NCBI GenBank assembly: GCA_964036045.1
Contig: OZ038392.1
Span: forward strand, 28,903,755-28,967,754
From: Eutreptiella sp. 'Long Island Sound 2002'
Lineage: Eukaryota > Euglenozoa > Euglenophyceae > Eutreptiales > Eutreptiaceae
Length of the DNA: 64,000 nucleotides
Direction of reading: 5' to 3'
The notes beneath the pieces are model-generated. The model was not told the origin of the DNA. It worked only from the letters and a program-made list of their open reading frames with translations, and searched no databases. The position numbers and the translations under genes were made by a program. Positions 1 to 11,603 of the stretch are shown one piece after another (position 1 is the stretch's first letter; each line of letters opens with the position of its first letter).

Positions 1-1280
1 GGATAGATTAGAAGATTGCAGATGATTAGAGGTAAGTTCAGGGTGATTAGACATACACACATATGCATAGCGTCGTGTCTCGCTTGTGTTTCGTTTTTCC
101 CTCACTCTGCTTCACTCTCCAGCGGTAGGTGAGGTAGGTAAGCCCAGGTGGGGCCAGCCCCTGGTGGAGTTCGTGATTGTTGGTAGAATTGTTAGGAAAA
201 AGGAGGAGATTGGACAAGATTGTTACAAACCTCGTGCATGCTCGTGCATTCACACACGTAGTAAAGGGTAGGCCACACGTGGTGCGCTCCGTACAACCCT
301 TGTTTAGGTTACCCAGGGGCTCCGTCCCACGTTCTATAAGAGAACGGGTGGAGTTCCTTAAGCTTGCTTGCTTGTACTGGGGTTTGAGGACAGTGTATTG
401 TAGGGCTACCTGAGAAGCGTATAATACGTGGAGGTAGTCTTGGCTCCCCAGCCGCAAACCCCAGTCATCTGCCTTTGCTTTACAGGTGGGAAGGTCAGGG
501 TGATTGGTGCAGCAGCGATTGATTTTTTTTTCATGCCCTGCTAAACAAGGGCGCTGATCACACAAACAAACAACTCCGCCTCTGCCTGTGGCAGAGCAGC
601 GAGTCCGACTCCATCGACATATGCGCTGTGCATGCCAAAAGAGCAATCCATCCCTCCAAGCCCTAGCAGGGGAACACGTTGTGGCGTCCCTGTTAGGCCA
701 CAGACGCTTAGTAGCTCTGTGTTTTCTTGCAATCTCACAGGTGAGCCGCTAGGGCTCGTGACTTCTGCTTCAACGCCACCCAGTGGAGCGTGCGTGTAGG
801 AGTGGTAGTCTAGATTGGGGGTTTGAGCCAGTTGCAGAAGTGCTCGCCCACCAGGATGGTGCCACCGTAGGGTGTGTAGGACCTGTAGTGCGTGTGTCAC
901 TGTCCCACCCGTTTCCTGCAATTTCAGCGGGGTTGGTGGGCAGGGGCAGTGGTTAGGCTAGATTTTGGCCATCATAGCAAATAGGCGTTTTGAAGCCTTC
1001 ATAGCTTTTGGCCACCCCTCCCCTGTAGTAGGCAGGTAGGTAGGGAAAACAATACCTGGATTACTATGCTGGGTATTCCCCCAAGGCTTTGCGCCAGCAC
1101 AGAAATTGGGCGCTTAGGGGAGGAGAGACCCGGGGCGTACCCCGTGGCACCGGTAAGACATCCTCCAGGTTTAGCAAGCGTGCAGACTTGGGTATAATTA
1201 GGACACCATTTCTGCGGCTTGCTCTCAGGACCTTAGGAATAGCACACTCACACATACGCTTAGGCAGGTAAGGGTAAGGT
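1..1280 (-). other. 3' untranslated region of family A minus copy
   Basis: No supported coding frame. The minus-strand sequence here aligns throughout with 20556 to about 21990 of the plus copy, so about 1.3 kb downstream of pol is conserved between copies. ORFs on this stretch (for example 47-646 and 541-921 minus) are not kept open in the other copy, so I do not treat them as genes. Confidence 0.6.
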
Positions 1281-2853
1281 TCAGTCCCTAGCTTTAGTCT
1301 TGGAGGCAAGCGTCTCAGCGGGCCTCAGCAACTCACCAAGGTTGTTCTGGGACAACTAGTCTACTAGAACTGAGTTTAGGCGTCCCTCAGGTAGTACAAA
1401 CGCAGAGAAGGGCTCCCAGGTGGCCTCTTTGACTCAAAACCCTTCCCAGAGGGTGAGGAAGCGCCAATCCTGGCGATAGCGGTGGCTTAGGGCAGACTTC
1501 ACCAGGTAGAAGCCCTCCTGAGCCATCTCCTCGGCGTTCATGTCGGGGAGTTCCCCTTCAACTTCCATACGGCTGGCAGCCCCCCGTAGGTCTAGGGCGG
1601 CGATTTCCTCGTCGTTCAGCTCCCACTACTCCCCACAGAGGTCTTCAGCATCATAATAGCACTTCAGGTGCTGAGCAGCGCACACCAGGGTCCCCCCTAG
1701 ATGGGGAGAACACCGCACTGTGATACGGTGTCCATCCACGAATAGAATCTTGTAGGGCCCGAAGTAGGGGTCATCGCTGGTAGAGCGTGGCCAGGTGGGT
1801 AGTGGGCTGTGGTGCACCAGCACCCAGTCCCCCTCTTGGTAGGTGGCAGGCACCGGTGCTTGTTCTTCTTGTTCCACTGACGCTCCCTCACTCTCTGGAG
1901 CATAGCCTTGGCCTTGTCCACCTTTGCTTGTTGCTCTTGGACCCACTCACCCACAGAAGAATGGGTGTCTTCTGGATGCGGAGCATGTAGGAACCACGCC
2001 GGGCGCCCTAGGAATAGCTCATGGGGCGAGTAGCCAGTCGCCGAACTCTCTTGGGAGTTCATCATCAAGGATATGACGGGGAGTAGTCTCACCCAGTCTC
2101 TGGTGCGTTCAGCTTTGCACCATATCCTTACATTCTCCTTGAGGACACGAATCTGTCGCTCACATGGGGGGTCTCTCGTGTGAGAGTAGGGGATCCCCGT
2201 AGACACCTCGGCATTGAGGGATCTCAGGACCCTCTTGTACCAGCCGGTATCTGAGCGTACCCCTACGTCCTCATCTGAGTTGATCTCCTTGGCCGCCCCA
2301 TAGACACAAAACCACTCCTCCAGGAGTATCTTGATAGTCTCCTCCCCGGTAATGTGCTTGTTACATGGGAACACCCTGGTAAACCTGGTCAACCCACAGG
2401 ATACCACGAGGGCAAAATCATAGCCCCCAAACTTCAGCATCTCCGTGTAGTCCACGTAGAGAACACTGTTAGCACAGTGAGGGATGGGCAGGGTCGAGTA
2501 GAGACCCCTGTCCCTGATATCCCCAGGTTTGCAGGACGTACACTGGCACTTGTCCACGATAGGCTGGAGGGTCTTCCGCAGTTGGTCATCAGTCCACGTA
2601 GTGTGGAACCACTCCTTGAATAGCCTCAGGGTACGGTCAGCACCCACATGACCGCTGGACTCATGGGTCCACTTCAGCAGTGTCGGGACTCTGTCACTGG
2701 GTACCACAATGCGGTCCTCGTGCCAGAGGTAGCTTCTGTCCCTCTTCCACTGTTCTTGGTTGACGGGGAGGGGTTCAAGGAGTTTCTCCAAGCGCTTGTA
2801 GATATCCCCAAACTCCTTCAGGTACTCCACTTGTTGGGGTCCATCTAGGAGGC
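1281..2853 (-). pseudogene. Family A integrase plus C-terminal chromodomain (broken)
   Basis: The largest open piece, 1697-2830, starts with an HHCC-type zinc region (HESSGHVGADR, then CQCTSCKPGD) and continues into a retroviral-type integrase core with acidic residues in VDYTEM, NSDEDV and CERQIR, consistent with a DDE triad. A shift near 1700-1790 moves the frame to 1626-1946. The C-terminal part (about 1281-1620) contains a decayed chromodomain; its counterpart in the plus copy is 20280-20555. Integrase inserts the cDNA; chromodomains in gypsy elements are known to bias targeting to chromatin. Frameshifts and stops make the copy non-functional. Confidence 0.75.
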
Positions 2854-4393
2854 TTATGTCATGTTGAGGTCAAAGTGTACGTCCATACGGCTGAACGCCT
2901 CCTTAGCCAGCGCTTCAGACCGGGCATGAATGAGGGAGTCGAAGTTGCTGCGGCTGATATAGTCTGCACACTCGTTCTTCACTCCCTGGATATGGTGTAC
3001 CGTCAGCCGTAGTTGGCTGAGGTAAGTCCACCAGCGCCGTAGCTTGGCCTTCTCAGGTGGGGGAACCTTCTGGAAGGTGCGGACCGGCTCTTGGTCGCAC
3101 AGCCAGACGACAGGGTTACTCCCCAACAGTCGTGCCTGAGAGGATAGCACCAGCATACCCGCGAGCAGTTCCTGCTCATAGGTGGAGGAGTTTTCCCTGG
3201 CCTGGTTCCATTTCCAGTTCCGGTGGCCTAGGGGTACTTGGACCCACTTGTCGTCAGGGTAGCTGTGCTTGAGATGTCCATCCCGGTTGAGACCTTCAGA
3301 GACCCATTGAGAAATGGGCGAGTCGAACTCCTCCTTCTCTAGTGCTTGCCATTGAACAAAGTTCCACCACCGTCCACATTGCTGGCGTCGGTCACCAGGA
3401 TAATCTCACCTTGTGCTCTAGGCACGCCCAAGCACTTAGCTTGGCCACCTTGTTTTTGAGCTCGTCAAACGCTTGTTGCTCTTGTGGGCCCCAGCGCCAA
3501 GTAGTACTGTTCTTGATCAGGTCCGTCAGAATGGCGCTGGTGTAGGTGAAGTTTTTGATATAGCGGCGATAGAAGTTGCACGCCCCAATGAAACTGCGTA
3601 CATCATGGAGTCCTTTCTTGGGGTCGTCATGTCGTACCTTAGCGTCCATCAGGGGTTTGGCCTTAGAGGCCGCTGGGGTCCACCACCCATAGCCTACGTC
3701 GAACCCCAGGTACTGCATGGTCTCTTGCATCAACTCACACTTCTCAAGCTTGAGTCGTGTGTGGTTCTCCTGGCAGACCGCAAAGAACTCACCCAGGAGG
3801 ATTAGGTGATCCTCCTGGGTATTGGTCCCGAGGCATACATCGTCGATGTGCGCCTCCATCTGGGCCCCACGGGATATGAGTTCTTGCACCTTGGGTCTTC
3901 GCCGTAGGATGGACAAGATGTTGTTCATCAGCTCTTGGAATAGAGCGGGTGCGTTGGCCGTGGCAAAGGGCATGACCTTCCACTTAAACACCCTCCCCTG
4001 AGGGGTGATGAAGGCTAGTAGCTCCTGAGCGTTGGGCATCAGGTCCACCTGCCAGACTCCGCTCCTCTTGTCCATCTTGGTCTTGTAGCGACAGGAGGCT
4101 ATCTTCTCAAGGGTAGACTCCATATTAGGAATGGACCCTGAGTGGTTCAGTGTTTTCTTGTTCAGCTCTCCGTAGTCCACTACCTGCCGTTTGACTGTAG
4201 ACCCGGGTTTAGCCACCACGAAACAGGGGCTGCAGTGTTAGGGGTAGTCCCCATCCCTGTACTCCAGGACTAGGCCAGCGTCGATACATTCTTGTATCTG
4301 TCGCTCAATCTCGTCGGCCTGCTCTTTAGGAGCGGGATAAGGTCTCCTCGGGATCTTATGGCCAACGAACTCGGGTTTCAGCTTGAGGTCCAT
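2854..4393 (-). pseudogene. Family A reverse transcriptase and RNase H (broken)
   Basis: The open piece 3392-4219 carries RT landmarks: KMDKRSGVWQVDL (motif A), a NAPALFQ block and AHIDDVCLG, the YIDD-equivalent box with both aspartates kept. RNase H follows (frame 2854-3156 and the region to its right), with the segment LTVHHIQGVKNECADYISR near the end. A TAA around 4237-4242 replaces a Gln codon that the plus copy retains, and the frame changes near 3400. RT and RNase H convert the element RNA into cDNA in the particle. Confidence 0.8.
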
Positions 4394-5380
4394 CTATACC
4401 GGCTTGTCACAGGAGACTGAGGGTGGTAGTTCCCCGAACACCTCCAAATAGGTCCTTATAAGCTTCTGCACTCGCGGGTCCAATAGCTCCATCTTGTCCT
4501 CCATGTCCTCGTCAGAGTGTAAGTTGCTTGCCCCCTGGGTAATAGAAGCCGGGGGATGATCCTCCACCAACTCTGCGCCCTTGGTAGTATCCTTCAACCC
4601 TTGGTAGGCGTATAGTAGGTCTCGTTCAACCATCTCCGGTGGACGATGGCAACATAGGCACGCTCGAGAGGGTTCACATACACATTCCTCCGAGAGGTCC
4701 TCCTCCTCTGGGGTCCTCACATGGGCACGCCACACGCTCTTCATGAGCTTAAGATACACCTCCCTTTGCCAGGTGGTGATCTTCTGTTCTAGGTCCTCGT
4801 TCAATTGGGATAGATCTCCCATACGTCCTTGCTTCAGTGGCCATGAGCTGCGGGTAGGCTTAGCGTCGCATAGCCTTTTCGCCACCAACCTCCTCTTGGA
4901 GTTCACGCACTCCCTTAGCCTGGATCGGGGGTCCAGCTCTTCGTCCACGGGGTCTTCCACCCTCATGGAGAGTAGGGGTTTCAGTGGGGCGACGTACTCG
5001 GCGTTCTCCACTTCCTCCACGCATGTCTGCATGAAGAGGGCGTCATGCTCAGTTTCGTCGTCTGAGTGGATAGAGCTAGGGAGCTCGGATAATCCACACT
5101 CAGAGACTCCATCAGGAACAGGTACATGGCAGGGAGAGTTGGGGGCGTTGGTGTTAGTCACGAGGTATTCATCTCCCCCGGGTATAGTCTCAATAGCATC
5201 TTGAGGTCGTAGTCGATCCTTCAAGTCACACACGGTGAGTCCATTGCTTTCTCGTTGTATAGCTCGGACCAGAGTCATGTCCAGGTCCTCCCAGGGGATG
5301 GAGGTAAGACCTGCGTCCACCACGCTGAGCATACTTCTCCATCCGGGTTTCCCGATGGGCGTGTTACGCCCCAGAGGCAC
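4394..5380 (-). pseudogene. Family A acidic linker between methyltransferase-like domain and RT
   Basis: A 328-residue open frame that ends at a TAG just before the RT region. It is acidic and contains Cys-rich pieces such as CVCEPSRACLCCHRPPE and a segment DPRVQKLIRTYLEVFGELP typical of the run-in to gypsy RT. I do not recognise a catalytic domain. The plus copy keeps the same protein at 16430-17470. It is probably a spacer in the Pol polyprotein; function unknown. Confidence 0.6.
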
Positions 5381-6205
5381 GTAGATGGCCTCATCAGGTA
5401 ACCGAACAGAGCTGATAGTCAGCCTGTCCAGGAGGGTTCGCCAGTAGTCGTTGCTCCCATGGGCTCTTCAATCGGGGGAACACAGGACCATACGGGAATG
5501 TTCCAGGGCCACCTTGGTCAAGACTCTCCCCAGTTCACTAAACCTGGGGTTCCCGTAGGCCATCCCGAAAGAGGGCCAGTAAAATTTGTAGCTGCAGTTT
5601 TCCCCCTTGGTGCAGTAAAGGTCCAAGACATGTTGCTTGTCGCTGGCGAACAACTCCACGCTCAGGTCTTCTCTGGAGTAACCCAACTACTTCAGACCTT
5701 GGTCTAGGACTTTCCCCAATAGTTGATAGTCCTCAGCTTTGGAGGCCGCCATCATGTTCGAGGGCTCCTCCTTCGATACCCTCAGGTAGCTCGAGGTATA
5801 CTCCGGCTGCTCCAGTGGCACGGACTCTTTGCCATTGCCGTGGTCCACGTAGAGGAGGTAGGGCGCTTGTAGCGTCAGGGATTGTATCCGGGAGTGCTGT
5901 ACGAAGAAGTCAGTCCCCAATACAAAGTCGAAGGCCTCAGTGTCCATCTCATAGAACCGATGGGCGATAGTTCGGGAGCCCATTGGTACCTCCACTTCAG
6001 AGTCCCCGCACCTGTGCACCACATGACCATCCCCCATTTGTATAGCCGCGGTGGTCATGGTGTTCTTTCGGCTCCCACAAGGTAAAATTTTCTTGGCCAC
6101 TATAGATATGGTGGCTCCAGTATCCAGTACCCCCAGGTATTCACGTCCTGCTAGTCGGATACGTCACCAGAACACCAGGTCCAGGGCCCCACTGGAGCGT
6201 CCCCG
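5381..6205 (-). pseudogene. Family A protease and Dam-like methyltransferase domain (broken)
   Basis: Just left of the gag stop, the minus strand encodes an aspartic protease with active-site motif LDTGATIS (about 6105-6130) and the downstream motif FDFVLGTDFF (open frame 5687-6100). The next open frame (5468-5686) contains VELFASDKQHV, AYGNPRFSELG (NPRF at 5540-5551) and MVLCSPD. That pattern (D/E-LFAS near the start, NPPF-like box, hydrophobic strand ending in P-D/P-W) resembles the Dam-type N6-adenine methyltransferase domain known from DIRS retroelements. The two frames are separated by a stop. Methyltransferase activity is inferred, not shown. Confidence 0.6.
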
Positions 6206-7687
6206 TCAGAACTCCGCAGGACAGGTCACCTCGAACCCCTTGTACCGCAGTTTGCGGGCCATCCTCATGAAACGGCTTCTCTTCTTGGCGTTGCCGTCAT
6301 CACCACCTTCATGCTCACGCTTGGCCCCTTGCTCTCGCTTGGCCTGAGTTTGCGAGCGTGTGGTAGGACCAGACTGCCCTCCAGAGGGCTCGGAGTTCCC
6401 CCCTGGATTAGGGTTCGGGTTGCCTCCGTTCTTGTCCGGGTTCTTGTTGTCCTTGTCTGGCTGGCGGTTAGCGCCTCCTCCTGGTCCACCTTGGCTCTTG
6501 TCTTGTGCTTTTCCACGTCCTTTCGACTTGCCCTTGCCGGAGTCGTTGCCGTTGCCCTTGCCACCGCCCTTGCGAGGGCCTTTGCCCGGATCCTCGCCCT
6601 TCAGCTTCGCCGACAGGCGCTGCTTGTGGTAGCACTCATCCTCGTAGTGCTTCCTCTTCCCACAGAAGGTACAGGTGATAGTACACCTGTAGTGATCCGG
6701 CGTCTTAGCCTTGGCGCCAGTGTTGGTCTCCTGCTTCTTCCCTTGGACTACGAAGCAGTCTCGCTGCTCGCAGTCAGGGATGTGCTGCAGGTGGCCATGC
6801 TCATCTCTGGCGTCACACCAGAAGAGCTCCTTGACATTGTCCATGATACTGGTGTGTTTGGGGGTAGTCCCCTGTCCAGGTCTGGGTCCTTGGAACCCTT
6901 TGCCATGGCTTCCAGAACCGCCTCCTCCAGGATGGTAGGCGTTCAGGTGCTGGTCGCTTTCTTTCTACAGCGCCAGCTCCAAGAGTAGCACAGACAAATC
7001 CTCGTAGTTGAGGGCTCCAGCCTTGCGCTCTGCCGTTGACCGGCACTCGTCCCACAGCTCCCAAGGGAGCTTAGCCACCAACCAGAAAGGCAGGTCGTCG
7101 CTGCTGTAGGAACCGGGCGTCAGTCGTCCAGCCCAGTGAACCAGGTCAGCCAGTAGCTCGGAGACCCTGGCAGGTTTGGGGTTGTTGGGCAGCACAGCCA
7201 GGTTCTGAATCCCAGCCCTGATGGAGAGGTCGGTTTCGTAGGTAGGGTACTGCCTCTCCAAGGCAACCAACACGTCGGTAAAGGTGGCGGACTAAGTCAC
7301 AATCTGCTTGACCTGCTTCTCCAGGTACTTGATCTTGCAGCGCTGCAGGAGTAGATCACACTTGACTCGCCGACTAGCATGGGTTTGGCCGGTCATTCGG
7401 AGGAACCGGCCAAAATTCTCAGCGAACTCGCTGAGATCCTTGCCTGTGAACTCAGGCAAGTTCACCACAATCTTGGAGGTGGCAATCGCCTGAGCCTCCT
7501 GAGACCTGCGTCCCTCAGGGCTCCTGGTCTTCCTCTTCTCCTTCTTCGTCCGCCCACTCGGGTTCTTGGGGTCCTCAGGGTCGTCCTCCTCCGAGGGCGA
7601 AGCAGAAGTCATGGACGGCGACTCATCGTCAGAGGGGTCTCGGCCTAGGTCACTAGAGCCATAGGGCTCCACGTCAACCATTGCCCT

Positions 7688-7695
7688 TAGGGCTG
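7688..7695. repeat. Left target-site duplication of the MITE
   Basis: TAGGGCTG, identical to 8074-8081 on the other side of the insert. Confidence 0.85.
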
Positions 7696-8073
7696 TAAGG
7701 TTCGTAATCGGTTTTATCAATTAATCTGATAATCGGATTAATTGGATTAATTGGGTCTAATGTGACAAATAATCGGTAAAACTAATTATTTCGAAAACTT
7801 GTATAAACCAATTAATCGGACAAGTTATGTATGAAAAAGAAACATTTTGTTGATACACCATGAAATAATGGGATAAAAGTCAACGGGTTAGCATGTCTTT
7901 CACCTCTATTTTCCTGTTTACTATCCCTTAGGTAAAGTTTCATGGCTTTTCGGCAATAATTGCATTTTGTAGAGACAACAATTTTATGTCGTATAATCGG
8001 AATAATTGGTTATTATTATAGAAATCATTGAACACAATCGGTTATTTCTGCATGAAACCATTTCCGAACCTTA
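7696..8073. mobile_element. hAT-like MITE (378 bp) inserted in family A gag
   Basis: An AT-rich 378-bp insert with inverted termini TAAGGTTCG...CGAACCTTA (9 bp perfect, about 14 of 18 matching). It is flanked by 8-bp direct repeats TAGGGCTG at 7688-7695 and 8074-8081. The family A plus copy shows the uninterrupted site near 14168-14190. Eight-bp duplications and a YARNG-type terminus are hallmarks of the hAT superfamily. Inside there are many AATCGG-like subterminal motifs and no coding frame, so it is non-autonomous. Confidence 0.85.
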
Positions 8074-8081
8074 TAGGGCTG
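8074..8081. repeat. Right target-site duplication of the MITE
   Basis: TAGGGCTG, identical to 7688-7695. Confidence 0.85.
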
Positions 8082-9163
8082 TCAGCCCCAGCCGGTCCAG
8101 CTCGGCTCTCGTGGAATTCCCCGCGTGGCTGTAGGGAGGCTGGGCCGTTCTTGGTATGAAAGGGCTTCTCGGTATCACAGCAGGGGTCGGCATCGGTCGG
8201 CTCCTCTGGCTGCCCAGGGTGTTTGTCAACCCTGCCACCAGGTGATTGGCCTGTACTCGGTGGGGTGAAACTCCCACGATGGTAGGTGACGCTTGGGGTG
8301 GAATCAGGGGCTCCAGTTTAGCTCAAATCTCTTGAGTGAGATCAGCAACAATTTTAGAGGTGGCTCCTTGGAGTGCCTCATTGATCTCCGATCGCGTCAG
8401 GGACCTGTTGGAGGATCTCCCTGATCCTCTACTCCTACTCCCCCATGACGCAGGGCCTCTCCTCAGCCCACTCAAGGTTGCATACCAAGGAACATCCACA
8501 TAGGCTCCCGTAGTGGGTGGAGGATGGTGATAGTCTGCCGCATACCAGCGCAGCGCAGAACTGGAGGCCAATCGCTCACTGGCAGTAGTTGGCTCTGGAA
8601 ACGCAGTGGTAGATGGGTCCACACCATAGGCAGGGTAGGTAGGCATACCAGTAACGCCTGTGCCCTCAGCCATAGGCGGGGTGGTTATGGGTATGGATGT
8701 TGCAGCGGCTGGGTCTGGAGTTGGGAGTGTGGTGGTTGTAGGACAGGGTGATGCGTGGAGGCCAGAGGCGCTTGGTGTGCCCTCCAAGGTCAACTCACTC
8801 GTCGGGTCATGCCCATGGTCTACTCCTTCGTCTGCCATGCTTTCTCCTGCATCCTTCTCTCTCTCCCTCTTTCTCTTCACAGGGTTGGTGTCCACCTCCT
8901 CGACTGAGAGGGCCCGGAAGGCCGACTGAAGTCCCACGAGCGAGTCATCAACCACATCCACTGGCCCATGTAAAGGGACCGAAGGTACAGCGCTAGGTCC
9001 AGGTCCAGGTTCACCAGGTGCTGGCATTGCTGGTGCCTCACGCGCCGTCCTCGCGTCGGTGTCCTCCTTCTTTGTGTCCATATTCGCCCTTCTTGCTTAT
9101 GACAGTACTCGGCGCACTGGATGTACGGCACGGGGTTGCTGCCGGTACGCAGAGACTGTCTGC

Positions 9164-9175
9164 CTCTTGCTACCA
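9164..9175 (-). promoter_or_regulatory. Primer-binding site of family A minus copy
   Basis: On the minus strand TGGTAGCAAGAG directly follows the LTR end. The leading TGGTAGC complements a CCA-tailed initiator tRNA-Met-like 3' end, as expected for minus-strand DNA priming. Families B and C have TGGTAGCAGAGG at the same place. Confidence 0.7.
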
Positions 9176-9964
9176 GAAGGTTTTATAGTGTTTTCAGCAC
9201 TGTGTTTTTGTTGTGCCTCTCCTGCTGCTTGCTGCTGGGATAGGGTTCCTGCTGCTTGTTTTTGAGGATGAAAATGTTTTCTTCTTGAAATACAACCACT
9301 CCAGGTTAACCCCAGCCAGAGATGAGCAAGTAGAAGATAAACAGGATCAAAGCATGAAGGGCTGCAGTCACAATGAGATAGATAAAGACAACTATCAACA
9401 ATAGACCACAGCAATTTACATTCAATGCAACTCAGGATGAAATATTTTACATGTTTGAGAAAACCTGATTGGAAAACTGCCCCAAGGGCTCAGACTCATC
9501 CATAGTGCCATCTTGAGATGTGCACTCTTTGTTTTTGGGTCCCATAGGTGCTGAGGTGGCATGGCTTGTGGCGCTCAGGTCACTGCAATGTCAGATGGGA
9601 TATTCCTACTTAGCTAGGCTGACTGGGTATTGAACCCAGGACCTCTCAAAAAGAGGTGCCCCAGCCCCCTAGGGTGCATGCCACTAGGATAGCTAAGAAT
9701 TCATGAGAAAACATTGATAAATCCATAGGCTCTGCCTTCAGTATATCAGTGCCTCAGTCACCCAGGAAAAGATGTTTTAGTGCATATAGCTTGGGGATCA
9801 AGGGGTCCACACAACATCCTGATTTAGTGTTTGGTTCTATAGGTCAAAATGTGTTATCACCCATTTTGGTTAGGCCAATACTAAAATAAAAATGCAAGAG
9901 TGCTTAGGGCATCTCTAATACAAGTAAAGTATACCCTAAAGCATTGGAAAAGCACTTTTTCTTA
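9176..9964 (-). repeat. 5' LTR of family A minus copy
   Basis: About 790 bp, aligned end to end with the LTRs at 12252-13017 and 22978-23746 of the plus copy, though clearly more diverged. Its outer end begins about TAAGAAAAAGTG on the minus strand. It contains the tRNA-like block at 9609-9697. Confidence 0.8.
9609..9697 (-). other. tRNA-like block in family A LTR (minus copy)
   Basis: On the minus strand an 89-nt segment closes with an 8-bp stem (CTTAGCTA/TAGCTAAG). It has a D-arm-like stem CCTAG/CTAGG, a 5-bp anticodon-like stem with the 7-nt loop TTTTTGA, and a T-arm CTGGGTTCAATACCCAG. A ~10-nt extra piece before the anticodon arm means it is not a standard tRNA. B-box-like GGTTCAATACC and A-box-like TAGC...AGTGG sequences are present. 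Confidence 0.6.
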
Positions 9965-11600
9965 CTAAACTCCTTTCTCTCTTCTTGGAACACAACTCAG
10001 TGTCCACCTGATCGCCAGGACATACTGTCGAAAAAACTCTGGCAATCTCCTACGCCTTAGCAGGAAGAATGTTCTTACGGATGTCTCGAAAAAGGTCCGT
10101 ATCAACTGCCTCTTGAAGGTAGGTGGGTCGAGTGCCGGCATTCCAGATATCATCCTCGTGATCCAGCTCATCGAAAGGATCATTGAAAGCTTCCACACGA
10201 GGTCTTTTGTAAAAAGAACTCTGAATTTGCGGCGCGATTGGAATTTTTTCTTGGGCCGTGCACTGAAGATTCTTTTCGATGTCGATTGTATTGGGGAAGA
10301 GGGAGACGAGGTGGATGCGTTTGACGACGGATCACCTTCCGCATCTGACAGAGAAAAATCGGAAAGAAATACCTTAATCGTCAGCACCACGCTCCACCTC
10401 AGATTCTGACCCAACACAATAATCAGTCCCAGAATCAGCAGAATCAGAGTCAGGAAGCCCTCCATCCACCAGGAATGCTAGCGAACTTGAGGAGTGCTGT
10501 CGCAGGGGACCTACGTCGTCCCTGGCGTACAGCTTAATTGTCCTCGGAGTTTTGATGTAGTCTACACAAATGTCCTGCAATTCCTGAAACCACGGCTTGT
10601 CGTCCCACAAGGGTACAACTAAAATCGCCTGTGTTGTTTTTGTTTGATTTTGTGGATGACCTGCTGGATTAAGTGAAACGGAGGATTAATCCATAACTTC
10701 TTGTCCCATTTTTGGGTCCAAGCGTTCGGAAAGTAATTATCAAACCGTTTGTTCTGACGATTAGCAAAGGCATCGTACTGTGGGGTAAAGGAATGGTGCT
10801 CAGAAAAAAATTTAAAAATAGCATTTCGCCATTTATCGACAACTCTGTAGGATGAAGAGTGCCAGCACCAAGGGCGTCGTGGCTGGGCCTCCCTGCGAAG
10901 ACATTCCAACTCCCGAAAGTACTCAATACTCCCAATCACGTCGGCAACGGTGACATCTTCTCCAAATTTTTGGAGTGACTTTTTGCTTCAAAAAATCTTC
11001 TGCACTTTTAAGCCAGGCGTGCAAAAAACGAAAGTCAGAGCGCTGGAAGGGACCTGAGTCTAGCAAAAAAAAACCCCTATGACCTACCGGCGCCACCCTA
11101 TTCATGCGAAGCCAAGGATGGCCCAAGTAAAGGCCATACTGTATTTCGGCAGAGTAAAGGTAGTCATCCTTAAGGACAACTTCTTCAACTTTGCCGGCAT
11201 CCCAAAGGTCCTGAGCAACAAAATTGGTTGATATATAACAACCGCGTTCTCTGCCTGAGAGAGAGTGTCCCCAAACTCCCTCCAGGGTAACGGGATGAGC
11301 CAAATCAAAAACGCAGTCGTCGGGTAAGAAAGAATTGGATTGGAGATTTACCTCCGACCGATTGTCACACAAGCAAGTGACGAGGTGAAAATTGCCTTTG
11401 CAATCAGAAGCCCACAGCTTTGTTGCGAACTGTCGGGCCCTGTGCTTGGACTGTACACCCACCCCGCCCACTGCAGCAAGAGGATCTGTTGCCGGATCCA
11501 GGGGAAAGGGGACAAGAGACCCTACTTCAAGCAAGCGTCGGGATGGAATCCGGGGGTCATGCCTGAAATCGCCTGGGGCGGGGCGATTTTTGTGGCTCCC
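9965..11600 (-). pseudogene. B-prime pol fragment: protease and Dam-like domain
   Basis: In frame with gag after the UAG. The open frame 10923-11534 has the protease region (CDNRSEVNLQS, where family B has DNGS) and an LGHPWLRMN flap-type motif. The next piece (10619-10939) has YDAFANRQNKRF and LWINPPFHLIQQV, the methyltransferase-like box. Further left (10374-10610) is its C-terminal strand. Frameshifts at about 10930 and 10615 make this dead. The last part, 9965-10370, matches the spacer before family B RT. Confidence 0.7.
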
Positions 11601-11603
11601 CTA
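11566..11603 (-). promoter_or_regulatory. Conserved gag-pol UAG and downstream hairpin (B-prime)
   Basis: On the minus strand GCCTAGGGGAGCCAC is followed by AAATCGCC and, 8 nt later, GGCGATTT (11566-11589). The stop and the 8-bp stem are identical to those in the intact family B copy although the loop differs by a base. This supports selection for the signal in the family rather than a chance stop. Confidence 0.6.

Larger units (their letters stand above)
6206..9081 (-). pseudogene. Family A gag, minus copy, interrupted by a MITE
   Basis: Gag starts at 9081 (MDTKKEDTD) about 80 nt after the primer-binding site, with a Pro/Ser/Thr-rich N-terminal region to 8323. The frame shifts near 8290, resumes to 8082, and is split by the MITE at 7696-8073. 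The capsid-like block (open frame 7292-7687; LPEFTGKDLSEFAENFGRF) and 6965-7273 follow. The nucleocapsid part (6206-6844) has one CX2CX4HX4C knuckle, CTFCGKRKHYEDEC, then a Gly/Lys-rich RNA-binding tail. Gag ends with TGA at 6206-6208 followed by CGG; protease lies downstream in the same frame. Confidence 0.8.
1..9964 (-). mobile_element. Family A LTR retrotransposon, minus-strand copy, 3' end off the left edge
   Basis: Reading the minus strand from 9964 leftward, this copy has a 5' LTR, a primer-binding site, gag, pol and a 3' untranslated region, collinear with the plus-strand copy at 12252-23746. The 3' LTR is not in the window. Coding parts are broken by stops, indels and a MITE, so this is a dead copy. 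It abuts the family B-prime relic at 9964/9965. The order protease, methyltransferase-like domain, RT, RNase H, integrase, chromodomain places it among Ty3/gypsy chromodomain elements; that assignment is by motif recognition. Confidence 0.85.
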
